From contig JAKSXM010000103.1 of NCBI GenBank assembly GCA_022575985.1, positions 1 to 64,000 of the forward strand: a stretch of DNA of 64,000 nt. The letters run 5' to 3'. This document shows positions 31,201 to 42,000 of this stretch, piece after piece; positions within the stretch are counted from its first letter, which is position 1; every line of letters begins with the position of its first letter. A model generated the notes under the pieces. The model saw only the letters and a list, made by a program, of their open reading frames with translations. It did not search any database and was not told the DNA's origin. A program made the position numbers and the translations under genes. Source of the DNA: Anagrus nilaparvatae. Taxonomy: Eukaryota; Arthropoda; Insecta; Hymenoptera; Mymaridae.

Positions 31201-34200
31201 TTTCTCAGGCCTTTTGGACTGTATTTGTTTAAGTTTTTCTCTATTTTATATATTTTTCTATTATAAGTAAACTTGGTTTATAAGAATTTTAACCAATTCA
31301 AATGGTTTCATGAAAGTGGATCCACCTTTTCTAAATATACAATAATTTTAATACTTATATAATTTATTTATATCTTGTTTTTTAATTACGCTGGACTGGT
31401 GGGCCGTATTTGTTTTAGTTTTCCTCTACATAGAATATTCTCTTATTATTAGTAAACTTGGTTTATAAAAATTTTAACCGATTCAAATGGTTTCAAGCAA
31501 GTAGATCCAAAGATTCTAAAAATACAATATTTTTGATACCTATTTATATTCTTATATCTTGTTTTTTTATTTCTCAGGCCTTTTGGACTGTATTTGTTAA
31601 GGTTTTTCTCTATTTTACATATTTTTTCATTATAAGTAAACTTGTTTCATAAAAATTTTAACCTATTCAAATGGTTTCATGAAAGTGGATCCACCTTTTC
31701 TAAATATACAATAATTTTAATACTTATTTAATTTATTTATATCTTGTTTTTTAATTACGCTGGCCTGAAGGGCCGTATTTGTTTAAGTTTTTCTCTACGT
31801 AGAATATTCTCTCATTATTAGTAAAATTGGTTTATAAAAATTTTAGCCAATTCAAATGGTTTTATGCAAGTAGATCCAACGTTTATAAAAATACAATAAT
31901 TTTGATACCTAATTAAATTTTTTATATCTTTTTTTTTTATTTCTCAGGCCTTTTTGACTGTATTTGTTTAGGTTTTTCTCTATTTTATATATTTTTCTAT
32001 TATAAGTAAACTTGGTTTATAAGAATTTTAACCAATTCAAATGGTTTCATGAAAGTGGATCCACCTTTTCTAAATATACAATAATTTTAATACTTATTTA
32101 ATTTATTTATATCTTGTTTTTTAATTACGCTGGCCTGGTGGGCCGTATTTATTTTAGTTTTCCTCTACATAGAATATTCTCTTATTATTAGTAAACTTGG
32201 TTTATAAAAATTTTAACCGATTCAAATGGTTTCAAGCAAGTAGATCCAAAGATTCTAAAAATACAATATTTTTGATACCTATTTATATTTTTATATCTTG
32301 TTTTTTTATTTCTCAGGCCTTTTGGACTGTATTTGTTAAGGTGTTTCTCTATTTTACATATTTTTTCATTATAAGTAAACTTGTTTTATAAAATTTTTAA
32401 CCTATTCAAATGGTTTCATGCAAGTGGATCCAACATTTATAAAAATACAATAATTTTGATACCTATTTAAATTTTTTATATTATGTTTTTTTATTTCTCA
32501 GGCCTTTTGGACTGTATTTGTTTAAGTTTTTCTCTATTTTATATATTTTTCTATTATAAGTAAACTTGGTTTATAAGAATTTTAACCAATTCAAATGGTT
32601 TCATGAAAGTGGATCCACCTTTTCTAAATATACAATAATTTTACTACTTATTTTATTTTATTTATATCTTGTTTTTTAATTACGCTGGCCTGGTGGGCCG
32701 TATTTGTTTTAGTTTTCCTCTACATAGAATATTCTATTATTATTAGTAAACTTGGTTTATAAAAATTTTAACCGATTCAAATGGTTTCAAGCAAGTAGAT
32801 CCAAAGATTCTAAAAATACAATATTTTTGATACCTATTTTTATTTTTATATCTTGTTTTTTTATTTCTCAGGCCTTTTGGACTGTATTTGTTAAGGTTTT
32901 TCTCTATTTTACATATTTTTTCATTATAAGTAAACTTGTTTCATAAAAATTTTAACCTATTCAAATGGTTTCATGAAAGTGGATCCACCTTTTCTAAATA
33001 TACAATAATTTTAATACTTATTTAATTTATTTATATCTTGTTTTTTAATTACGCTGGCCTGAAAGGCCGTATTTGTTTTAGTTTTCCTCTACGTAGAATA
33101 TTCTCTACTATTAGTAAATTTGGTTTATAAAAATTTTAACCAATTCAAATGGTTTCATGCAAGTAGATCCAAAGATTCTAAAAATACAATATTTTTGATA
33201 CCTATTTAAATTTTTATATCTTGTTTTTTTATTTCTCAGGCCTTTTGGACTGTATTTGTTAAGGTTTTTCTCTATTTTACATATTTTTTCATTATAAGTA
33301 AACTTGTTTTATAAAAATTTTAACCTATTCAAATGGTTTCATGCAAGTGGATCCAACGTTTAAAAAAATACAATAATTTTGATACCTATTTAAATTATTT
33401 ATATCTTGTTTTTTAATTACGCTGGCCTGAAGTGCCGTATTTGTTTAAGTTTTTCTCTACGTAGAATATTCTCTCATTATTAGTAAACTGAGTTTATAAA
33501 AATTTTAACCAATTCAAATGGTTTCATGCAAGTGGATCCAACGTTTATAAAAATACAATAATTTTATAATTTTAATACTTATTTAATTTATTTATATCTT
33601 GTTTTTTAATTACGCTGGCCTGAAGGGCCGTATTTGTTTTAGTTTTCCTCTACGTAGAATATTCTCTACTATTAGTAAATTTGGTTTATAAAAATTTTAA
33701 CCAATTCAAATGGTTTCATGCAAGTAGATCCAAAGATTCTAAAAATACAATATTTTTGATACCTATTTAAATTTTTTATATTATGTTTTTTTATTTCTCA
33801 GGCCTTTTGGACTGTATTTGTTTAAGTTTTTCTCTATTTTATATATTTTTCTATTATAAGTAAACTTGTTTTATAAAAATTTTAACCTATTCAAATGGTT
33901 TCATGCAAGTGGATCCAACGTTTAAAAAAATACAATAATTTTGATACCTATTTAAATTATTTATATCTTGTTTTTTAATTACGCTGGCCTGAAGTGCCGT
34001 ATTTGTTTAAGTTTTCCTCTACGTAGAATATTCTCTTACTATTAGTAAATTTGGTTTATAAAAATTTTAACCAATTCAAATGGTTTCATGCAAGTAGATC
34101 CAATGATTCTAAAAATACAATTATTTTGATACCTATTTAAATTTTTATATCTTGTTTTTTTATTTCTCAGGCCTTTTGGACTGTATTTGTTAAGGTTTTT

Positions 34201-34325
34201 CTCTATTTTACATATTTTTTCATTATAAGTAAACGTGTTTTATAAAAATTTTAACCTATTCAAATGGTTTCATGAAAGTGGATCCACCTTTTCTAAATAT
34301 ACAATAATTTTAATACTTATTTAAT
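25287..34325 (+). repeat. satellite array, block 1 (184-185 bp monomers, plus orientation)
   Basis: Tandem monomers alternate between two main types. Type A carries aagtagatccaaagattct and ttctcaggccttttggactg. Type B carries gaaagtggatccacctttt, attacgctggcctgaagggc and ctctacgtagaatattctc. A and B share gtttataaaaattttaacc and tattcaaatggtttca. The usual unit is the A-B dimer of 369 bp, with interspersed trimers. The left edge is abrupt near 25287. Junction irregularities occur (for example near 29305, where part of a monomer is missing). Repeated 64-codon frames in type A monomers have TTG starts and follow the repeat; I do not regard them as genes. Confidence 0.95.
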
Positions 34326-34847
34326 CTACAGGGGCGGTCGCCCCGGGACGCAAGTGCCCGCGTGACCCTAGATATACGCCGATTTTCCTCTATCTCTCTC
34401 TAAGATTATTATAATATACATCGAAAGTCGAAATCGAATTTTTTATAGTTCGATTTTTTTATCGAATTTTTCGACGTTCGATAGTTCGATTTTATTTAAT
34501 AAAATTGTTTCGTTTTAGTTATTATATAGTTATATAATAAATATGTTTTCCTTTTTCTTTATTATACAAAATATTTTTTCCTTTTTATTATCGTATTTTA
34601 ATTTAAAAGTAAACTCCGAAATGGAAATTCATTCGTCCAGTCAAGGGCCGTCACGGTGTATTATATTAAGATAGAAAACTAACCTAATAAAATAACCCCA
34701 GTGTTTATTGTTTATATGATTCATAAAAATAAAATAATGTTTGATTTAATTTTTTTTACAATGGATTATTTAGTGTAAATTAAATTTATTAATATTTTGA
34801 TATTTCCTAATTAAAAAAAAAGTTATGTAAAAATATATTGTTTAAAT

Positions 34848-36533
34848 ATATATAGTGAAGTGACTAAAAGTTGTATCTGATTATGTATCTGATGTGTGTA
34901 TTCTATGATTTTCAAAATCTGGAAATATTTATTTTTTAAAATGTATTTAAAAATTTGTTTTATTTGCTACACTTTACCAAAACAATTAAATATTTTTAGA
35001 AAAATGACAAAAGTAAAAAAATATTGAATTTTAATTTAAAAAAATGTTTTTAAACATGAAAAGTGTATATAACATTAATAACCAAATTAGACAAAAGCTT
35101 GAAACTTTCACAAAAGATAGTAAAGATAGTCCTCCTATTTATATCTACTCCATTTTAAAATTTTTGCCAGAAAATAATGATATAAAAATATTTTTATTTA
35201 CCGATATAGAGAAAGCGAAGAAAATTAAATCTCAAATATTTTAATAACCAAATGAGATAAAAGCTTGAAATTTTTACCAAAGATTCTAATGATGAGTTCG
35301 AAAGGACTTTAAACTAGTCCTTAGTGTTTATTTTCTACAGTTTATTACTTTAGTAGAAAAAAATTTTGTTTCAAAAACACTACTGATATTATAAGACTGA
35401 AGAAAATGAATACTGTATAATATTTTAAGAACCAAATCAAAAAAAAAGCTTTCAATTTTCTCAAATGATTATTATAATGGCTATGAAGAAGAAAAAGTAG
35501 TCCTTGCTTTTCTACCCGCTACAGTTAAATACTTCTAAAATTTTCAAAATTTTATCTCATTAAGTTATTATAATTATTACATTTCATTTTTTTCACTTTC
35601 TCTGTATCGTTAGGTAAGAATGTTTTTAAAATAGAATTTTTTTCTTGTGAATTTATAAATTGGAGCAGACAAAATATTGGGACTAGATTTACTTGTTGCA
35701 AGTCATCATTAGAATCTTTTGAGAAAATTTCAAGCTTTTATCTCATTTGGTTATTAAAATATTAGAGATTTCATTTTCTTCGCTTTCTCTATATCGGTAG
35801 GTAAGAAATTCTTTTAAAACAGAACTTTTTTCTGTTGAAATTATAAACTGAATCAGATAAAATATGAGGACTAGATTTACTTCTTGCAAGTCATCATTAG
35901 AATCTTTTGAGAAAATTTCAAGCTTTTATCTCATTTGGTTATTAAAATATTTGAGATTTCATTTTCTCTATATCGGTAGATAACAAATGTTTTTATATCA
36001 TTATTATTTGCTGGCAAAAATTTTTAAATGGAGTAGATAAAAAATGTGGACTAGTTTTACTTCTTGTAAGCCATCATTAGAACCTTTGGTTATTAATATT
36101 GGAGATTCCAAGAATTTTCCTTCGTTATAAACTTTTTATACCGGTACAAGAGATGTAATAATTTAAGTATATTGAAATTTAAACAATTCAAATAAAAACT
36201 TTTAAGGCAAAAAGAAGAGGGTAATATTTTACAAGGCTTAAAATAGAAAATAAATAATACATTTTATGATTAAAAATATTTTATTCAATTAAATTTCATT
36301 ATTTTTTGATATAATGAAATTTTTTCACATGATTCAATGTATATTTACTTCTCAGGCTATTTTACTATATTTTAGAGATAAAATATTTGTTTGTTTTGGT
36401 AAAGTATAGCAAATAAAAAATTTTTTAAATAGTTTTTAACAATAAATTTTTTCAATATTAAAATATCAACAAAAAGGCATAGTTGTTAGAAGACACACAT
36501 CAGATGCAACTTTTAGTCACTTCTCTATTTTTT
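34848..36533. mobile_element. foldback element inside the 3.3 kb insertion
   Basis: Inverted ends: agtgaagtgactaaaagttg at 34854-34873 and its near-complement (caacttttagtcacttctct) at 36505-36524, followed inward by matching atctgatgtgtgt blocks. The arms hold tandem sub-repeats of about 190 bp. The word caagcttttatctcatttgg occurs near 35729 and 35920 and, inverted, near 35080 and 35255. Non-coding. Confidence 0.7.
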
Positions 36534-36790
36534 AAATAAAATATCTGAAAATATTAATAAATTGAATAAAATTAAAATTAAAATTGAAAAAAAATCCGTG
36601 AAAGGGGAAGCAACGATTTTAAAATTTATTTATTTATTTATTGAGAGTCAATTAAAATTAACAATTTAGGTATGCTTAAACGAAATAATTAAGATCTTCT
36701 TAAAAAATTTTTTTTGCTAAAAACTTTTCAAAAATTATAATAAATTTTTTTTTATTTTATTGAAATATACTTATGTGAAATGAATGAGAT

Positions 36791-37633
36791 CTCCCAAAAA
36801 AACATTTACATGTAAAGTTACGCAAGTGCCTATAAGTGTTGTCACTGCTTATTTATTTTATCTAGTATTTTATTAGGTAAACATTCTATTATCACTATTA
36901 TTAAACACTGCGAAAGTTTTGAGATCTAAAACAAAACTTTACGCAAGTTATGTGGGCTGATTAATAAAGAAAAAAAATAATATTACTTATTAAGTAATTG
37001 ATTTATTGTAGATATATATGGAATTTAAAGTACCGGATTAAACATTCTATTATCACTAATTTTTAACACTACGAAAGTTTTGAGATCTAAAACAAAACTT
37101 CACGCAAGTTATGGAGGCTGATTAATAAAAAACAAAAAATATTAATTATAAAATTTTAAAATCTCATAAAAAAAAAAAAAAAATTTCACTTGCCAGGTCT
37201 ACATAAATAGCCGCTTCCAATTATACCTGGCAAGTGAAATTTTTTTTTTTTTTTTTATGAGATTTTAAAATTTTATAATTAATATTTTTTGTTTTTTATT
37301 AATCAGCCTCCATAACTTGCGTGAAGTTTTGTTTTAGATCTCAAAACTTTCGTAGTGTTAAAAATTAGTGATAATAGAATGTTTAATCCGGTACTTTAAA
37401 TTCCATATATATCTACAATAAATCAATTACTTAATAAGTAATATTATTTTTTTTCTTTATTAATCAGCCCACATAACTTGCGTAAAGTTTTGTTTTAGAT
37501 CTCAAAACTTTCGCAGTGTTTAATAATAGTGATAATAGAATGTTTACCTAATAAAATACTAGATAAAATAAATAAGCAGTGACAACACTTATAGGCACTT
37601 GCGTAACTTTACATGTAAATGTTTTTTTGGGAG
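36791..37633. repeat. 843 bp near-perfect palindrome
   Basis: The two arms of about 410 bp read as exact reverse complements wherever I compared them. They start ctcccaaaaaaacatttaca at 36791 and end with its complement at 37633, around a spacer of about 25 bp near 37200-37224. Each arm contains a direct repeat of a ~90 bp unit (acattctattatcacta at 36881 and 37042, each followed by gaaagttttgagatctaaaa and acgcaagttatg). Such identity implies recent origin or gene conversion, or an assembly fold-back. The right edge returns directly to satellite. Confidence 0.8.
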
Positions 37634-38057
37634 TTATTTATATCTTGTTTTTTAATTACGCTGGCCTGAAAGGCCGTATTTGTTTAAGTTTTTCTCTACG
37701 TAGAATATTCTCTCATTATTAGTAAAATTGGTTTATAAAAATTTTAACCAATTCAAATGGTTTTATGCAAGTAGATCCAACGTTTATAAAAATACAATAA
37801 TTTTGATACCTAATTAAATTTTTTATATCTTGTTTTTTTATTTCTCAGGCCTTTTTGACTGTATTTGTTTAGGTTTTTCTCTATTTTACATATTTTTTTA
37901 TTATAAGTAAACTTGTTTTATAAAAATTTTAACCTATTCAAATGGTTTCATGCAAGTGGATCCAACGTTTATAAAAATACAATAATTTTGATACCTATTT
38001 AAATTTTTTATATTATGTTTTTTTATTTCTCAGGCCTTTTGGACTGTATTTGTTTAA
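37634..38057 (+). repeat. satellite array, block 2
   Basis: A little over two monomers of the same satellite lie between the two insertions. Its last 12 bases (38046-38057, gtatttgtttaa) are the left target-site copy of the next element. Confidence 0.92.
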
Positions 38058-38307
38058 TAATAATGAGTAAACAGTATAAATACTGTTTTACGTTCCAATT
38101 AATTAAAATTAATTTGATAAGTTTATTCTGAATAATAAACACGATCTACATGGAACTAAAAATATATAACTTTATTCATTTTTGTTATCTGTGTTTCTGA
38201 GGACTGAGCCTCTCTTTGTCACACAGAATAAATATTGAAAAAAGTTGTATGGTGTTAAAATTTATTTTTTGATGTTAAAATGTTTAAAAAAATGAAAATT
38301 CTGGTTG

Positions 38308-38382
38308 TCCATTTCGACTCTGCAAGAAAACAGGGTGAGTCTCGTCAGTGTAAAACCCTGTTTTCTGCTTTTTACATATGAA
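38308..38382 (-). ncRNA. hammerhead ribozyme, copy 1
   Basis: Read on the minus strand: stem III UUCAU (38382-38378) pairs with AUGGA (38312-38308). The cleavage triplet AUA ends at 38377. Stem I UGUAAAA/UUUUACA (7 bp) is closed by a 14-nt loop. The core CUGACGA follows, then stem II GACUC/GAGUC with a 16-nt loop, then GAAA. All conserved core bases of a hammerhead are present. Loop I contains AGAAAACAGGG and loop II contains CCCUGUUUUCU, which are fully complementary over 11 nt and could form a kissing contact. Predicted self-cleavage lies between 38377 and 38376. Confidence 0.85.
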
Positions 38383-39015
38383 CAAACAAAAAAAACTAAA
38401 AAATTTTTGAAAAATTTTCCAAAAAAACAAAAAATATTTTTAAAAAAAGGAAGACTTACATTTTTTTAATCACGCCAGGAAGAGAACAAAAAGTAGAATG
38501 ACATAGAAGAAGAGATATTCTCTTCTCCCACGCACACACTCAAAGATCCAACAGCTGGCATTAAAAAAATGTGTCATCAAAACTACTAAAAGGAAACTGA
38601 GTATAAAAAGTTAAAAATATATAAAAATATAAAAAATTTTTTTCAAAAAAATATTTTGAAAATTTTGTCGAAATAGAATTTTTCTATTTTTTTAAAAATT
38701 ATGTCTAGTTGGTAACAGACAACTATTTATTTTGGTAGGCATTTTTTGGATCAATTGCCAATTAATAATAATGAGTAAACAGTATAAATACTGTTTTACG
38801 TTCCAATTAATTAAAATTAATTTGATAAGTTTATTATGAATAATAAACACGATCTACATGGAACTAAAAATATATAACTTTATTCATTTTTGTTATCTGT
38901 GTTTCTGAGGACTGAGCCTCTCTTTGTCACACAGAATAAATATTGAAAAAAGTTGTATGGTGTTAAAATTTATTTTTTGATGTTAAAATGTTTAAAAAAA
39001 TGAAAATTCTGGTTG

Positions 39016-39090
39016 TCCATTTCGACTCTGCAAGAAAACAGGGTGAGTCTCGTCAGTGTAAAACCCTGTTTTCTGCTTTTTACATATGAA
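39016..39090 (-). ncRNA. hammerhead ribozyme, copy 2
   Basis: Exactly 708 bp from copy 1 and identical to it in stems, core and loops as far as I can read. Cleavage is predicted between 39085 and 39084. Two sites in one transcript would release a single 708-nt unit. Confidence 0.85.
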
Positions 39091-42000
39091 CAAACAAAAA
39101 AAAAAACTAAAAAATTTTTGAAAAATTTTCCAAAAAAACAAAAAATATTTTTAAAAAAAAGGAAGACTTACATTTTTTTAATCACGCCAGGAAGAGAACA
39201 AAAAGTAGAATGACATAGAAGAAGAGATATTCTCTTCTCCCACGCACACACTCAAAGATCCAACAGCTGGCATTAAAAAAATGTGTCATCAAAACTACTA
39301 AAAGGAAACTGAGTATAAAAAGTTAAAAATATATAAAAATATAAAAAATTTTTTTCAAAAAAATATTTTGAAAATTTTGTCGAAATAGAATTTTTCTATT
39401 TTTTTAAAAATTATGTCTAGTTGGTAACAGACAACTATTTATTTTGGTAGGCATTTTTTGGATCAATTGAAGAGAGGCTCAGTCCTCAGAAACACAGATA
39501 ACAAAAATGAATAAAGTTATATATTTTTAGTTCCATGTAGATCGTGTTTATTATTCATAATAAACTTATCAAATTAATTGTATTTGTTTAAGTTTTTCTC
39601 TATTTTATATATTTTTCTATTATAAGTAAACTTGGTTTATAAGAATTTTAACCAATTCAAATGGTTTCATGAAAGTGGATCCACCTTTTCTAAATATACA
39701 ATAATTTTAATACTTATATAATTTATTTATATCTTGTTTTTTAATTACGCTGGCCTGGTGGGCCGTATTTGTTTTAGTTTTCCTCTACATAGAATATTCT
39801 CTTATTATTAGTAAACTTGGTTTATAAAAATTTTAACCGATTCAAATGGTTTCAAGCAAGTAGATCCAAAGATTCTAAAAATACAATATTTTTGATACCT
39901 ATTTATATTCTTATATCTTGTTTTTTTATTTCTCAGGCCTTTTGGACTGTATTTGTTAAGGTTTTTCTCTATTTTACATATTTTTTCATTATAAGTAAAC
40001 TTGTTTCATAAAAATTTTAACCTATTCAAATGGTTTCATGAAAGTGGATCCACCTTTTCTAAATATACAATAATTTTAATACTTATTTAATTTATTTATA
40101 TCTTGTTTTTTAATTACGCTGGCCTGAAGGGCCGTATTTGTTTAAGTTTTTCTCTACGTAGAATATTCTCTCATTATTAGTAAAATTGGTTTATAAAAAT
40201 TTTAGCCAATTCAAATGGTTTTATGCAAGTAGATCCAACGTTTATAAAAATACAATAATTTTGATACCTAATTAAATTTTTTATATCTTTTTTTTTTATT
40301 TCTCAGGCCTTTTTGACTGTATTTGTTTAGGTTTTTCTCTATTTTACATATTTTTTCATTATAAGTAAACTTGTTTTATAAAAATTTTAACCTATTCAAA
40401 TGGTTTCATGCAAGTGGATCCAACGTTTAAAAAAATACAATAATTTTGATACCTATTTAAATTTTTTATATTATGTTTATTTATTTCTCAGGCCTTTTGG
40501 ACTGTATTTGTTTAAGTTTTTCTCTATTTTATATATTTTTCTATTATAAGTAAACTTGGTTTATAAGAATTTTAACCAATTCAAATGGTTTCATGAAAGT
40601 GGATCCACCTTTTCTAAATATACAATAATTTTAATACTTATTTAATTTATTTATATCTTGTTTTTTAATTACGCTGGCCTGAAGGGCCGTATTTGTTTAA
40701 GTTTTTCTCTACGTAGAATATTCTCTCATTATTAGTAAAATTGGTTTATAAAAATTTTAACCGATTCAAATGGTTTCAAGCAAGTAGATCCAAAGATTCT
40801 AAAAATACAATATTTTTGATACCTATTTATATTTTTATATCTTGTTTTTTTATTTCTCAGGCCTTTTGGACTGTATTTGTTAAGGTGTTTCTCTATTTTA
40901 CATATTTTTTCATTATAAGTAAACTTGTTTTATAAAATTTTTAACCTATTCAAATGGTTTCATGCAAGTGGATCCAACATTTATAAAAATACAATATTTT
41001 TGATACCTATTTAAATTTTTATATCTTGTTTTTATATTTCTCAGGCTTTTTGGACTGTATTTGTTAAGGTTTTTTTCTATTTTACATATTTTTTCATTAT
41101 AAGTAAACTTGTTTTATAAAAATTTTAACCTATTCAAATGGTTTCATGAAAGTGGATCCACCTTTTCTAAATATACAATAATTTTAATACTTATTTAATT
41201 TATTTATATCTTGTTTTTTAATTACGCTGGCCTGGTGGGCCGTATTTGTTTTAGTTTTCCTCTACATAGAATATTCTCTTATTATTAGTAAACTTGGTTT
41301 ATAAAAATTTTAACCGATTCAAATGGTTTCAAGCAAGTAGATACAAAGATTCTAAAAATACAATATTTTTGATACCTATTTTTATTTTTATATCTTGTTT
41401 TTTTATTTCTCAGGCCTTTTGGACTGTATTTGTTAAGGTTTTTCTCTATTTTACATATTTTTTCATTATAAGTAAACTTGTTTTATAAAAATTTTAACCT
41501 ATTCAAATGGTTTCATGCAAGTGGATCCAACGTTTAAAAAAATACAATAATTTTGATACCTATTTAAATTTTTTATATTATGTTTATTTATTTCTCAGGC
41601 CTTTTGGACTGTATTTGTTTAAGTTTTTCTCTATTTTAAATATTTTTCTATTATCAGTAAACTTGTTTTATAAGAATTTTAACCAATTTAAATGGTTTCA
41701 TGAAAGTGGATCCACCTTTTCTAAATATACAATAATTTTAATACTTATTTAATTTATTTATATCTTGTTTTTTAATTACGCTGGCCTGGTGGGCCGTATT
41801 TGTTTTAGTTTTCCTCTACATAGAATATTCTCTTATTATTAGTAAACTTGGTTTATAAAAATTTTAACCAATTCAAATGGTTTCAAGCAAGTAGATCCAA
41901 AGATTCTAAAAATACAATATTCTTGATACCTATTTATATTCTTATATCTTGTTTTTTTATTTCTCAGGCCTTTTGGACTGTATTTGTTAAGGTTTTTCTC

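Larger units (their letters stand above)
34326..37633. mobile_element. 3.3 kb composite insertion in the satellite
   Basis: Satellite sequence breaks after ...cttatttaat at 34325 and resumes at 37634 with ttatttatatcttg exactly where a monomer would continue. The insert therefore appears clean, with no extra target duplication. Its left end (ctacaggggcggtcgccccg) is GC-rich and self-complementary. A shared subterminal word, acgcaagtgcc, sits at 34348-34358 and as its complement at 37594-37604. It contains a TTCGA-rich stretch (about 34424-34490), an inner foldback element and a terminal palindrome. No transposase or other gene is present; the 66-codon frame at 35044-35244 lies in the foldback arm. 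The class is uncertain. Confidence 0.7.
38058..39579 (-). mobile_element. non-autonomous Penelope-like retroelement (tandem pseudo-LTR units)
   Basis: The insertion is flanked by direct copies of gtatttgtttaa (38046-38057 and 39580-39591). It consists of a 708 bp unit (38058-38765), a second nearly identical unit (38766 to about 39469) and an inverted 110 bp fragment (39470-39579) complementary to the start region of the second unit. Each unit carries a minus-strand hammerhead ribozyme. Tandem pseudo-LTRs, an inverted terminal piece, variable target duplications and hammerheads are together characteristic of Penelope-like elements. No reverse transcriptase is present, so it would need one in trans. 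Sense is presumed minus from the ribozyme orientation. Retrozymes are the main alternative. The frame at 39013-39213 is not a gene. Confidence 0.75.

Noticed and set aside
34329..34345. hAT transposon terminus (CAGGGGCGG)
   Set aside because: No complementary terminus and no 8 bp target duplication were found at the other end of the insertion, so the class is left open.
35044..35244. 66-codon frame in the 3.3 kb insertion as an element protein
   Set aside because: It lies in one arm of a foldback element. The inverted partner arm and neighbouring sub-repeats do not keep it open, and it has no transposase motif.
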